64,000 bases of DNA from Amia ocellicauda (GCF_036373705.1 NW_027102723.1:62001-126000); one strand, 5' to 3'. Positions 12,869 through 24,261 are shown, counted from the stretch's first letter. Notes: a model not told the origin generated them from the sequence alone. Numbers and translations are program-made.

Positions 12869-14493
12869 TTCTCTCTCACCTGAACCAGTAACTCGCTGCC
12901 ACAGTTCAACCAGTAGCTCTGTTGCCCGAACCGGAACCAGAAACCAACCAAGTCTTTGCCGGCAACAGAAGAGTTAAACTGGGAGAAGGAGATTGAGCCG
13001 TACGAAGAATTCTTTTAAAGGACTTTATTAAATAAAGAACTTTACAGACTGCGCATGCCCGCCTGTGCCCACCTGATCAGTGGAGTTTTACAGCTGGACA
13101 ATTGAGTAAGTCGAATGTATATGAAAGTGTTCAGTCATTTAAATAGCTATTTGAGTCTTAAGAAACTTGACCCTTGGAACGAACAGGGCCCTGCTTTCCT
13201 CAAAGACTTTGTCTTCAAGTAACTACGGTGGAACCCTGCTTACAAAGAAGATTTTGTGCACAACCTTGGAGCCTTCAAACCAGTGGAAAATCTGTTTGGA
13301 AAAGACTCTAATTTCGCGAAACCCCAACTTCCAGGTGCATCGACTGAGTGGAAGTTCTTGGACAAAGCCGAACCGCACTGCCTTTGTTCCAAACCACACG
13401 GACCATGTGCCGTGTGCTGTGATCTGAGCCCGAAGACAGAGAGGCCTCTCTGCGACGAAGTTCAGATAAGTTTAACAGTTTGGAGTTCATGATTCATGAC
13501 ATTTGAGAAATCAATTAGAAATGTTATTCTGTGATTCATAACTCTAGAATGTGTAATATCATTTAGTTTTCTTAAATATAAATGTGTGTTGCATTAAACT
13601 GTTTTGTTGATAATTTTAGAAATAAAATCTGTCAACCCCGAGAAATATCTTCTCATTCCTGTTTAACTGTTTAGTCTGAAATTGACACAAGTCAATAGAC
13701 GTTAGATAATTGGTGTCCCTGCCTATCCATGATCATTGAATAATAATCAGTTAAGGGAAATTGTGGTAACAAGTAACGATAGGATCTTTCTCGGCACCTA
13801 AACGTAAATGAGACTGATATATATATAACGAGAAGTTACCTGACATAAATACTAACCTGCGTAGTTATTTAATGTCTGACTAACAATACTAACGAGAGAC
13901 TCACCTTCGTCTTACTAACCGGTATTGTAGTTAATGTGTTTATAACCTTTTTTGTTTAACGATTTGTGTGTTATCATATGCGATCCCATGGTCTTTGATT
14001 TGGTCACGGAAGTGATTTGTCTTTGATTTGTTGATCTAGAGTTGAATTTTAATTAGCTTTTCCCTTTTGTATAATTAGTGTAGTGCTACATTTAGTCTTT
14101 GTTTTTGAATAAATTTAACAATTTATATCTTTGGAATTGGTGTCTGTGTCCAATTATCACAGAAATTGAGTTCTACAAGATTCCAGGATTCGTGATAAGG
14201 TGATACTATAAATTCACTTCTTAAATTGAAATTTATAAGTGTACCTTACGATACAACTGATAGCACTGCAACTCAGTGTAGGTGTGCGTTCAGTCCGGCA
14301 AACACAACATTTCAGTTATGAAACGCTTTCTACAGGTGATGTATAAATGTAATATTTTCACACATTTGAATAAGTTTGATTTGATACAAGATTTATGAAG
14401 TTGACCAAACAAAATGACATAATATTTTTCAGGGGATAAAAATCTCACGACACAATTGGGTAGTCCTCACGGCACACGGGTTGAAAACCACTG
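11809..14493 (+). mobile_element. hAT-like element, unit 4
   Basis: Same termini, with AGCCAAGC duplications at 11801-11808 and 14494-14501. Confidence 0.9.
12391..14255 (+). mobile_element. Solo LTR, family A, unit 4
   Basis: Fossil LTR at the shared insertion point with ACTG on both sides. Confidence 0.87.
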
Positions 14494-14563
14494 AGCCAAG
14501 CCACGGTGCTTCTTGGCTTTGCACGGCCACTGAGACTGCCAGGGGAAGACGTTGAGAAGTTTC

Positions 14564-14637
14564 CCTTCGATAGCTCAGTTGGTAGAGCGGAGGACTGTAG
14601 GTTTCAGGCAGCGGGCATCCTTAGGTCGCTCGAAGGA
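14564..14637 (+). pseudogene. tRNA-Tyr lacking the T arm, unit 5
   Basis: 74 bp. Acceptor, D arm, anticodon GTA and intron are kept, but 15 bp covering most of the T arm and the B box are missing between TAGGTCGCT and CGAAGGA. Without a B box TFIIIC should not bind; treated as dead. Confidence 0.9.
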
Positions 14638-14872
14638 AGGCGTGATTATGGTTTGACATCGGTTTTGGACGAGCTCCCAAATGTCAAGCCATTGGAATTG
14701 CATGAGGACAAGGAGAAAACACCGGAAATTCGGATTTGCAGTGGAAAACTCGCATTGCCCAAACATCTCATATGCATGTGACCCTTTTCACCCTGAGCCC
14801 AGTTTTCTAAACCGGCCAGAAAGCGGTCTGGAACAATCATGAAGCCAACACATTGTAAAGCACTTCACTGAA

Positions 14873-14945
14873 GCCCGGGTAGCTCAGCCGGTAGAGCATC
14901 AGACTTTTAATCTGAGGGTCCAGGGTTCGAGTCCCTGTTTGGGCG
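14873..14945 (+). tRNA. tRNA-Lys (TTT), unit 5
   Basis: 73 bp, intact. The acceptor 3' side reads TTTGGGC, which replaces one G-C pair with G.U. Confidence 0.92.
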
Positions 14946-15833
14946 CCTTGTTGACCGAGGGCCATAATGGTGAAAAGCCTGGATGGCCTTCCAGGTGACA
15001 ATGAAATATGCAGTTGCGTCTAGACAAGGTGTCTAGTCCTCTTTGCTTCTTTCGGCAAATATCCAGCCTGGGCAAGTGTTGTCTTCCAGAGGCAAGTCAA
15101 GCCAGGAACTCTGAGAGATGTTTTTGCCGTTGACGACGTGTCACTTTAGAACAGCACAACATGCATCTCTACTTGACTTGGCACAATCTGTGAGGGTTGG
15201 GCCAACACAACGTGTCCACACATTTGTAGGCGTCTTGAAATACTTGGAATGACCTGTGGCCCCATGCCATGCAGAAGTCCACAGCTATGCGTGTCAGCAT
15301 GCTCTGCTCCTCATCCCCAATGTGCCACTTGTAAGAACTGTGTAAAAAGCGACAGAGAACGTGATCAGCAAAGAAACACAATTCTCCTGAGAACGACAAT
15401 CATCGTGCCGATCGTAATCTCAGTGCATACCTGGATGCCCAACAAGCCAAGCCAGTGGTTCCCAAGCGTTGTAATGCCACGGCACACTTTGCTGAGACCA
15501 AAAACCTTCGCGGCGCACCAACATGAAAAAAAAAAAAAAGGCTTTACTAGGTATTGTCTCACCTGAATGGCAACAGGCTGCTAAAACTAATATCACACGC
15601 ACATTGCATGTTAAAGTATGTCAGTAAGGGAGTAATTAAAAGGGCAAATGTGTGAAGTGCAAGGAGTGGCCCTTAGTGGTTAGGTAAAAAATTACACAGA
15701 CAAACTAAATAATCCCTTGATACAAATCATTTATTTAGTGCAGACAGACCAAGACCAGCCACAATAAACTATTCGCAGTAAATATAAATTCACAGCAAAA
15801 TAGGTTCAGTTCACAATATCCTATAACAAGCTG

Positions 15834-16142
15834 TATGTTACGAAGTGGTTAAACGTTACAAAGGGCATTACAATTGTTGAAAAACAATAGCACACGGATC
15901 AAACATGCTATCCCCGCCGTTTTATTCGATTCGATTAGACGTTTCGCGACCGAAATGTTTTGTGTGCAGACGGAACGCACACCTGAGCCGAGCACGATCA
16001 CAATACATATCCACAGTTAATCTAAGCAGTATCATATTGTAACCGTTTCGGTCTGTTATCAACCCTTCCGGATCCAAAACCAGGAGTCAGACACCCTTTT
16101 CGGTGGACACGCTGTTGACTTCTCACAAGCACCATCTGCCTT
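15834..16142 (+). repeat. B block, 309 bp, unit 5
   Basis: Present in units 5-7 and absent from units 1-4, where CAAGCTG joins directly to CACAAAGGC. It begins with a hairpin (TGTTACG or TGTAACG, then CGTTACA after an 11-nt loop). There is no clean target duplication, so it may be original hAT sequence lost from type A rather than an insertion. No coding potential or known family seen. Confidence 0.8.
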
Positions 16143-16252
16143 CACAAAGGCAGCGCTAGCAGTGGAAAGAACGAAGAACTGCAGGAGAAACGCCGGGGCT
16201 ATTTAGAGCCCGATTATTCAACACAGAGGGGGGAAACCAAAGCCAAATGAGA

Positions 16253-16554
16253 CAAAGTGACAGTTTTGGGGAGGATGGCACCGAGAAGAGGCCAAATAGG
16301 TTGAATCCTGCTATGAGATGTCTGGAGAAAGGGGCCTGTAGGTGATAAAAACTCTTTGAAGTGGACGAGAGCCGAAATCCCGACATAGAGCTACGAACCC
16401 GGGCCAACCGGCATTTCCAAAAGATGGCATGGATTGACATCAGTCATAAATCAAGCCCCCCTCCATTAGGACACTGGGGGCTGAAACCGAAATCCAATCT
16501 CAAGAACTCAAGAACCAATCACCTATTGATCTGACAGACTATAAGGAACAGTGC

Positions 16555-16596
<42 letters not shown>

Positions 16597-17974
16597 ACCT
16601 GAACCAGTAACTTGCTGCCACAGCTCAACCTGTAGCTCTGTTGCCCAAACCGGAACCAGAAACCAACCAAGTCTTTGCCGGCAACAGAAGAGTTAAACTG
16701 GGAGAAGGAGATTGAGCCGTACGAAGAATTCTTTTAAAGGACTTTATTAAATAAAGAACTTTACAGACTGCGCATGCCCGCCTGTGCCCACCTGATCAGT
16801 GGAGTTTTACAGCTGGACAATTGAGTAAGTCGAATGTATATGAAAGTGTTCAGTCATTTAAATAGCTATTTGAGTCTTAAGAAACTTGACCCTTGGAACG
16901 AACAGGGCCCTGCTTTCCTCAAAGACTTTGTCTTCAAGTAACTACGGTGGAACCCTGCTTACAAAGAAGATTTTGTGCACAACCTTGGAGCCTTCAAACC
17001 AGTGGAAAATCTGTTTGGAAAAGACTCTAATTTCGCGAAACCCCAACTTCCAGGTGCATCGACTGAGTGGAAGTTCTCGGACAATGCCGAGCCGCACTGC
17101 CTTTGTTCCAAACCACACGGACCATGTGCCGTGTGCTGTGATCTGAGCCCGAAGACAGAGAGGCCTCTCTGCGACGAAGTTCAGATAAGTTTAACAGTTT
17201 GGAGTTCATGATTCATGACATTTGAGAAATCAGTTAGAAATGTTATTCTGTGATTCATAACTCTAGAATGTGTAATATCATTTAGTTTTCTTAAATATAA
17301 ATGTGTGTTGCATTAAACTGTTTTGTTGATAATTTTAGAAATAAAATCTGTCAACCCCGAGAAATATCTTCTCATTCCTGTTTAACTGTTTAGTCTGAAA
17401 TTGACACAAGTCAATAGACGTTAGATTATTGGTGGCCCTGCCTATCCTTGATCATTGAATAATAATCAGTTAAGGGAAATTGTGGTAACAAGTAATGATA
17501 GGATCTTTCTCGGCACCTAAACGTAAATGAGACTGATATATATATAACGAGAAGTTACCTGACATAAATACTAACCTGCGTAGTTATTTAATGTCTGACT
17601 AACAATACTAACGAGAGACTCACCTTCGTCTTACTAACCGGTATTGTAGTTAATGTGTTTATAACCTTTTTTGTTTAACGATTTGTGTGTTATCATATGC
17701 GATCCCATGGTCTTTGATTTGGTCACGGAAGTGATTTGTCTTTGATTTGTTGATCTAGAGTTGAATTTTAATTAGCTTTTCCCTTTTGTATAATTAGTGT
17801 AGTGCTACATTTAGTCTTTGGTTTTGAATAAATTTAACAATTTATATCTTTGGAATTGGTGTCTGTGTCCAATTATTACAGAAATTGAGTTCTACAAGAT
17901 TCCAGGATTCGTGATAAGGTGATACTATAAATTCACTTCTTAAATTGAAATTTATAAGTGTACCTTACGATACA
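16253..17974 (+). mobile_element. LTR, family A, short form, unit 5
   Basis: Fossil LTR at the same nested position. A shorter form shared with unit 6, so it arose once in the type B lineage before that unit was copied. The right-hand ACTG flank is present. Confidence 0.85.
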
Positions 17975-18282
17975 ACTGATAGCACTGCAACTCAGTGTAG
18001 GTGTGCGTTCAGTCCGGCAAACACAAAATTTCAGTTATGAAACGCTTTCTACAGGTGATGTATAAATGTAATATTTTCACACATTTGAATAAGTTTGATT
18101 TGATACAAGATTTATGAAGTTGACCAAACAAAATGACATAATATTTTTCAGGGGATAAAAATCTCACGACACAATTGGGTAGTCCTCACGGCACACGGGT
18201 TGAAAACCACTGAGCCAAGCCACGGTGCTTCTTGGCGTTGCACGGCCACTGAGACTGCCAGGGGAAGACAGTGAGAAGCTTC

Positions 18283-18371
18283 CCTTTGATAGCTCAGTTG
18301 GTAGAGTGGAGGACTGTAGGTTTCAGGCAGCGGGCATCCTTAGGTCGCTGGTTCAATTCCTGCTCGAAGGA
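18283..18371 (+). tRNA. tRNA-Tyr (GTA) with intron, unit 6, partly decayed
   Basis: 89 bp. Differs from unit 2 in the acceptor stem (CCTTTGA, giving a U.G pair), the D stem (GAGTGG) and the T stem (CCTGC, giving a mismatch). The anticodon and intron are kept. It probably folds less well. Confidence 0.82.
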
Positions 18372-19300
18372 AGGCGTGATTATGGTTTGACATCGGTTTT
18401 TTGACGAGCTCCCAAATGTCAAGCCATTGGAATTGCATGAGGACAAGGAGAAAACACCGGAAATTCGGATTTGCTGTGGAAAACTCGCATTGGCCAAACA
18501 TCTCATATGCATGTGACCCTTTTCAATATCCAGCCTGGGCAAGTGTTGTCTTCCAGAGGCAAGTCAAGCCAGGAACTCTTAGAGATGTTTTTGCCGTTGA
18601 CGACGTGTCACTTTAGAACAGCACAACATGCATCTCTACTTGACTTGGCACAATCTGTGAGGGTTGGGCCAACACAACGTGTCCACACATTTGCAGGCGT
18701 CTTGAAATACTTGGAATGACCTGTGGCCCCATGCCATGCAGAAGTCCACAGCTATGCGTGTCAGCATGCTCTGCTCCTCATCCCCAATGTGCCACTTGTA
18801 AGAACTGTGTAAAAAGCGACAGAGAACGTGATCAGCAAAGAAACACAATTCTCCTGAGAACGACAATCATCGTGCCGATCGTAATCTCAGTGCATACCTG
18901 GATGCCCAACAAGCCAAGCCAGTGGTTCCCAAGCATTGTAATGCCACGGCACACTTTGCTGAGACCAAAAACCTTCGCGGCGCACCAACATGAAAAAAAA
19001 AAAAAAGGATTTACTAGGTATTGTCTCACCTGAATGGCAACAGGCTGCTAAAACTATTATCACATGCACATTGCATGTTAAAGTATGTCAGTAAGGGAGT
19101 AATTAAAAGGGCAAATGTGTGAAGTGCAAGGAGTGGCCCTTAGTGGTTAGGTAAAATAGTACACAGACAAACTAAATAATCCCTTGATACAAATCATTTA
19201 TTTAGTGCAGACAGACCAAGACCAGCCACAATAAACTATTCGCAGTAAATATAAATTCACAGCAAAATAGGTTCAGTTCACAATATCCTATAACAAGCTG

Positions 19301-19609
19301 TATTTAACGAAGTGGTTAAACGTTACAAAGGGCATTACAATTGTTGAAAAACAATAGCACACGGATCAAACATGCTATCCCCGCCGTTTTATTCGATTTG
19401 ATTAGACGTTTCGCGACCGAAATGTTTTGTGTGCAGACTGAATGCACACCTGAGCCGAGCACGATCACAATACATATCCACAGTTAATCTAAGCAGTATC
19501 ATATTGTAACCGTTTCGGTCTGTTATCAACCCTTCCGGATCCAAAACCAGGAGTCAGACACCCTTTTCGGTGGACACGCTGTTGACTTCTCACAAGCACC
19601 ATCTGCCTT
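19301..19609 (+). repeat. B block, unit 6
   Basis: Same 309-bp block as at 15834-16142, with a few base differences (starts TATTTAACG). Confidence 0.8.
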
Positions 19610-19719
19610 CACAAAGGCAGCGCTAGCAGTGGAAAGAACGAAGAACTGCAGGAGAAACGCCGGGGCTATTTAGAGCCCGATTATTCAACACAGAGGGGGG
19701 AAACCAAAGCCAAATGAGA

Positions 19720-20021
19720 CAAAGTGACAGTTTTGGGGAGGATGGCACCGAGAAGAGGCCAAATAGGTTGAATCCTGCTATGAGATGTCTGGAGAAAGGG
19801 GCCTGTAGGTGATAAAAACTCTTTGAAGTGGACGAGAGCCGAAATCCCGACATAGAGCTACGAACCCGGGCCAACCGGCATTTCCAAAAGATGGCATGGA
19901 TTGACATCAGTCATAAATCAAGCCCCCCTCCATTAGGACACTGGGGGCTGAAACCGAAATCCAATCTCAAGAACTCAAGAACCAATCACCTATTGATCTG
20001 ACAGACTATAAGGAACAGTGC

Positions 20022-20067
<46 letters not shown>

Positions 20068-21445
20068 ACCTGAACCAGTAACTCGCTGCCACAGCTCAAC
20101 CTGTAGCTCTGTTGCCCGAACCGGAACCAGAAACCAACCAAGTCTTTGCCAGCAACAGAAGAGTTAAACTGGGAGAAGGAGATTGAGCCGTACGAAGAAT
20201 TCTTTTAAAGGACTTTATTAAATAAAGAACTTTACAGACTGCGCATGCCCGCCTGTGCCCACCTGATCAGTGGAGTTTTACAGCTGGACAATTGAGTAAG
20301 TCGAATGTATATGAAAGTGTTCAGTCATTTAAATAGCTATTTGAGTCTTAAGAAACTTGACCCTTGGAACGAACAGGGCCCTGCTTTCCTCAAAGACTTT
20401 GTCTTCAAGTAACTACGGTGGAACCCTGCTTACAAAGAAGATTTTGTGCACAACCTTGGAGCCTTCAAACCAGTGGAAAATCTGTTTGGAAAAGACTCTA
20501 ATTTCGCGAAACCCCAACTTCCAGGTGCATCGACTGAGTGGAAGTTCTTGGACAAAGCCGAACCGCACTGCCTTTGTTCCAAACCACACGGACCATGTGC
20601 CGTGTGCTGTGATCTGAGCCCGAAGACAGAGAGGCCTCTCTGCGACGAAGTTCAGATAAGTTTAACAGTTTGGAGTTCATGATTCATGACATTTGAGAAA
20701 TCAATTAGAAATGTTATTCTGTGATTCATAACTCTTGAATGTGTAATATCATTTAGTTTTCTTAAATATAAATGTGTGTTGCATTAAACTGTTTTGTTGA
20801 TAATTTTAGAAATAAAATCTGTCAACCCCGAGAAATATCTTCTCATTCCTGTTTAACTGTTTAGTCTGAAATTGACACAAGTCAATAGACGTTAGATTAT
20901 TGGTGGCCCTGCCTATCCTTGATCATTGAATAATAATCAGTTAAGGGAAATTGTGGTAACAAGTAATGATAGGATCTTTCTCGGCACCTAAACGTAAATG
21001 AGACTGATATATATATCACGAGAAGTTACCTGACATAAATACTAACCTGCGTAGTTATTTAATGTCTGACTAACAATACTAACGAGAGACTCACCTTCGT
21101 CTTACTAACCGGTATTGTAGTTAATGTGTTTATAACCTTTTTTGTTTAACGATTTGTGTGTTATCATATGCGATCCCATGGTCTTTGATTTGGTCACGGA
21201 AGTGATTTGTCTTTGATTTGTTGATCTAGAGTTGAATTTTAATTAGCTTTTCCCTTTTGTATAATTAGTGTAGTGCTACATTTAGTCTTTGGTTTTGAAT
21301 AAATTTAACAATTTATATCTTTGGAATTGGTGTCTGTGTCCAATTATTACAGAAATTGAGTTCTACAAGATTCCAGGATTCGTGATAAGGTGATACTATA
21401 AATTCACTTCTTAAATTGAAATTTATAAGTGTACCTTACGATACA
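19720..21445 (+). mobile_element. LTR, family A, short form, unit 6
   Basis: Fossil LTR sharing its left boundary with the unit 5 copy. Confidence 0.85.
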
Positions 21446-21753
21446 ACTGATAGCACTGCAACTCAGTGTAGGTGTGCGTTCAGTCCGGCAAACACAACAT
21501 TTCAGTTATGAAACGCTTTCTACAGGTGATGTATAAATGTAATATTTTCACACATTTGAATAAGTTTGATTTGATACAAGATTTATGAAGTTGACCAAAC
21601 AAAATGACATAATATTTTTCAGGGGATAAAAATCTCACGACACAATTGGGTAGTACTCACGGTACACGGGTTGAAAACCACTGAGCCAAGCCACGGTGCT
21701 TCTTGGCTTTGCACAGCCACAGAGACTTCCAGAGGAAGACGGTGAGAAGCTTC

Positions 21754-21842
21754 CCTTTGATAGCTCAGTTGGTAGAGTGGAGGACTGTAGGTTTCAGGCA
21801 GCGGGCTTCCTTAGGTCGCTGGTTCAATTCCGGCTCGAAGAA
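21754..21842 (+). tRNA. tRNA-Tyr (GTA), unit 7, decayed
   Basis: Changes in both sides of the acceptor stem (CCTTTGA and CGAAGA), in the D stem, and one base after the intron. The anticodon is intact. Probably not functional. Confidence 0.78.
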
Positions 21843-22077
21843 AGGCGTGATTATGGTTTGACATCGGTTTTGGACGAGCTCCCAAATGTCAAGCCATTGG
21901 AATTGCATGAGGACAAGGAAAAAACCCCGGAAATTCGGATTTGTTGTGGAGAACTCGCATTGCCCACACATCTCATATGCATGTGACCCTTTTCACCCTG
22001 AGCCCAGTTTTCTAAACCGTCCAGAAAGCGGTCTGGAAATATCATGAAGCCAACACATTGTGAAGCACCTCACTGAA

Positions 22078-22150
22078 GCCCGGGTAGTTCAGCCGGTAGA
22101 GCATCAGACTTTTAATCCGAGGGTCCAGGGTTCAAGTCCCTGTTTGGGTG
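22078..22150 (+). tRNA. tRNA-Lys (TTT), unit 7, decayed
   Basis: 73 bp. Changes in the D arm (GTTCAGCC), the anticodon stem (an A-C mismatch from TCCG), the T loop and the acceptor end. The anticodon TTT is kept. Probably a pseudogene. Confidence 0.78.
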
Positions 22151-22629
22151 CCTTGTTGACCGAGGGCCATGATGGTAAAATGACAATGAAATCTGCAGTT
22201 GCGTCTAGGCGAGGTGTCTAGTCCTCTTTGCTTCTTTCGGCAAATATCCAGCCTGTTGTCTTCCAGAGGCAAGTCAAGCCAGGAACTCTGAGAGGTGTTT
22301 TTGCCGTTGACGACGTGTCACTTTAGAACAGCACAACATGCATCTCTACTTGACTTGGCACAATCTGTGAGGGTTGGGCCAACACAACGTGTCCACACAT
22401 TTGCAGTCGTCTTGAAATACTTGGAATGACCTGTGGCCCCATGCCATGCAGAAGTCCACAGCTATGCGTGTCAGCATGCTCTGCTCCTCATCCCCAATGT
22501 GCCACTTGTAAGAACTGTGTAAAAAGCGACAGAGAACGTGATCAGCAAAGAAACACAATTCTCCTGAGAACGACAATCATCGTGCCGATCGTAATCTCAG
22601 TGCATACCTGGATGCCCAACAAGCCAAGC

Positions 22630-23350
22630 CAGTGGTTCCCAAGCGTTGTAATGCCACGGCACACTTTGCTGAGACCAAAAACCTTCGCGGCGCACCAACA
22701 TGAAAAAATAAATAAAAGGATTTACTAGTTATTGTCTCAGCTGAATGGCAACAGGCTGCTAAAACTATTATCACACGCACATTGCATGTTAATGTATGTC
22801 AGTAAGGGAGTAATTAAAAGGGCAAATGTGTGAAGTGCAAGGAGTGGCCTTTAGTGGTTAGGTAAAAAAGTACACAGACAAACTAAATAATCCCTTGATA
22901 CAAATCATTTATTTAGTGCAGACAGACCAAGACCAGCCACAATAAACTATTCGCAGTAAATATAAATTCACAGCAAAATAGGTTCAGTTCAAAATATCCT
23001 ATAACAAGCTGTATGTAACGAAGTGGTTAAACGTTACAAAGGGCATTACAATTGTTGAAAAACAATAGCACACGGATCAAACATGCTATCCCCGCCATTT
23101 TATTCGATTTGATTAGACGTTTCGCGACCGAAATGTTTTGTGTGCGGACTGAACGCACACCTGAGCCGAGCACGATCACAATACATATTCACAATTAATC
23201 TAAGCAGTATCATATTGTAACCGTTTCGGTCTGTTATCAACCCTTCCGGATCCAAAACCAGGAGTCAGACACCCTTTTCGGTGGACACGCTGTTGACTTC
23301 TCACAAGCACCATCCGCCTTCACAGAGGCAGCGCTAGCAGTGGAAAGAAC
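22630..23350 (+). mobile_element. hAT-like element, unit 7, left arm only
   Basis: Has the left end CAGTGGTTCCC and the B block but stops before the LTR insertion point. Confidence 0.85.
23012..23320 (+). repeat. B block, unit 7
   Basis: 309 bp with the perfect TGTAACG/CGTTACA hairpin at its start. Confidence 0.8.
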
Positions 23351-23547
23351 AAAAACGGAGGGAAAATTCGCTTGCGCCGAACGGGGTCGAGAGATCCGCT
23401 GTGACGCAGGAGTGCGAGAGGACTCGACACCACCGAGCACGGGCGCGAGAGGGAGAGATACCCACGGTGTGAGAAACCGCCCGCGACGCAAGCACCAGAT
23501 GCCCGCAAGGACAATGGGAACCGGCGCGCTACCGAGAAACTGACCAA
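23351..23547. other. GC-rich linker between array and U6, nothing recognised
   Basis: CpG-rich single-copy sequence. Short frames on both strands have no recognisable domain. Confidence 0.6.
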
Positions 23548-23651
23548 GATATGGAACGCTTCACGAATTTGCGTGTCATCCTTGCACAGGGGCCATGCAA
23601 ATCTTCTCTGTATCGTTCCAGTTTTATTATACGTATTGCCGTCGCGAACAC
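23548..23651 (-). ncRNA. U6 spliceosomal snRNA-like gene (variant or pseudogene)
   Basis: About 104 nt read on the minus strand. Bases 39 to the 3' end match vertebrate U6 almost exactly, including the ACAGAGA box and the 3' stretch ending CGTGAAGCGTTCCATAT. The 5' stem-loop is diverged, but a C-G pair has become U-A (positions 4 and 16), so pairing is kept. The catalytic AGC triad reads TGC (GATTTGCATGG for GATTAGCATGG). No run of four or more T follows, so normal Pol III termination is missing. The flanks suggest a genuine gene-type copy rather than a retroposed one, since a distal element sits about 220 bp upstream. Probably a decaying or divergent U6. Confidence 0.85.
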
Positions 23652-23675
23652 AAGGGCTGGGTTAGAGAGCACCCG

Positions 23676-23684
23676 CCTTTGTAC
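23676..23684 (-). promoter_or_regulatory. TATA-like element of the U6 gene
   Basis: TACAAAGG read on the minus strand, about 25-33 bp upstream of the U6 start, the position of the U6 TATA box. It is a weak match, and no clear PSE is seen at about -65 to -48. Confidence 0.4.
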
Positions 23685-23861
23685 CCAGGTGGGCCGGGGG
23701 AGCGAGGCGACTCGCTGTTTGGGGTCGGGAAGCCTGTCCCACTCCCTGCTCGTTGGCGGTGAGGCCGGGGGCCTTCCCTGGAGAGACTCTAGCGCCTCTC
23801 TTTCACCAAACGTCCGTACCACCATGGCAGACAGGGACACTTCACCCCATCCCCATGCCGG

Positions 23862-23890
23862 GCAGAGGCATGCTGGGGGAATGTGCAAAT
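23862..23890 (-). promoter_or_regulatory. Distal sequence element: octamer plus ZNF143/Staf-like site
   Basis: On the minus strand ATTTGCAC (one base from the octamer ATTTGCAT) is followed directly by ATTCCCCCAGCATGCC, close to the ZNF143/Staf consensus core CCCAGCATGC. It lies 211-239 bp upstream of the U6 start, where vertebrate snRNA genes carry this pair. Confidence 0.6.
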
Positions 23891-24261
23891 CCGGAGAGGT
23901 AATCAATCAACCGTAATCCCAAGTGTCATTGGAAAACGGAGCAGAAATCCACTACAATCCCCGATACGCCGAAGTAGTGGGCAGAGATGCTTCCCCCCTG
24001 CCAGCCGCCAGGCGGAGCGGCCGGGGCTGCGCTGGTGAGGTGAGGTGTATCGTATCGTATCGTATCGTATCGTATCTTGATGTTCCCTTACAGCCCCCCT
24101 CCCCTGAGCCATTAACGATGACTCCATACCTGGTCTGCAATGATTAGCTCACAATGTGGGCTGCAGGACGTGCGTGACCTGTAGATTTCTCCACTGCACC
24201 TGTGTAACGTCTTGAACACGTCATTGGTACTAAGCCTTGGTGGGTAATTTGATTCTGAATT
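23891..24261. other. Non-coding linker with a GTATC short tandem repeat
   Basis: Holds six copies of GTATC at 24047-24076. No gene or element is recognised elsewhere. Confidence 0.6.

Larger units (their letters stand above)
10925..14563 (+). repeat. Array unit 4 (type A)
   Basis: 3639 bp. The stretch between tRNA-Lys and the hAT lacks about 19 bp (near 11450) relative to unit 2. Confidence 0.92.
15453..18212 (+). mobile_element. hAT-like element, unit 5, with B block
   Basis: Same ends and AGCCAAGC flanks as type A. The left arm is longer by the 309-bp block. Confidence 0.88.
14564..18282 (+). repeat. Array unit 5 (type B)
   Basis: 3719 bp. The first unit carrying the 309-bp B block (15834-16142) in the left arm of the hAT, together with a shorter LTR. 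Confidence 0.92.
18920..21683 (+). mobile_element. hAT-like element, unit 6, with B block
   Basis: AGCCAAGC flanks at 18912-18919 and 21684-21691; holds the B block and the short LTR. Confidence 0.88.
18283..21753 (+). repeat. Array unit 6 (type B, no tRNA-Lys)
   Basis: 3471 bp. The stretch holding tRNA-Lys is missing: CCCTTTTCA joins straight to ATATCCAGCCTGG at about 18526. Confidence 0.92.
1..23350 (+). repeat. Tandem array of seven tRNA-Tyr/tRNA-Lys units carrying a nested hAT and solo LTR
   Basis: Seven direct repeats start at each tRNA-Tyr gene: about 1 (cut by the window edge), 3633, 7294, 10925, 14564, 18283 and 21754; the last stops at about 23350. Complete units measure 3661, 3631, 3639, 3719 and 3471 bp. 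Each holds tRNA-Tyr, tRNA-Lys (absent from unit 6), about 0.5 kb of unassigned sequence, then a hAT element with an LTR inside. Identical target duplications in every complete unit show that both insertions came before amplification. Removing the hAT leaves an ancestral unit of about 0.97 kb. Units are nearly identical by eye, which implies recent amplification or homogenisation. Units 1-4 are type A; units 5-7 are type B (extra 309-bp block). Confidence 0.95.
21754..23350 (+). repeat. Array unit 7 (type B, truncated)
   Basis: Runs from tRNA-Tyr into the left hAT arm and B block, then leaves the unit sequence at about 23350 just after CAGTGGAAAGAAC. It is the most diverged unit, as expected at an array edge where homogenisation is weakest. 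Confidence 0.9.

Noticed and set aside
592-22728. Open frames of 76, 87, 96 and 105 codons repeated in all array units
   Set aside because: They recur because the units are near-identical. They cross tRNA genes, hAT and LTR borders, overlap on both strands and show no domain.
15834-23320. B block as an independent LTR or transposon insertion
   Set aside because: No matching target duplication or inverted ends at its borders; loss from type A units explains it as well.
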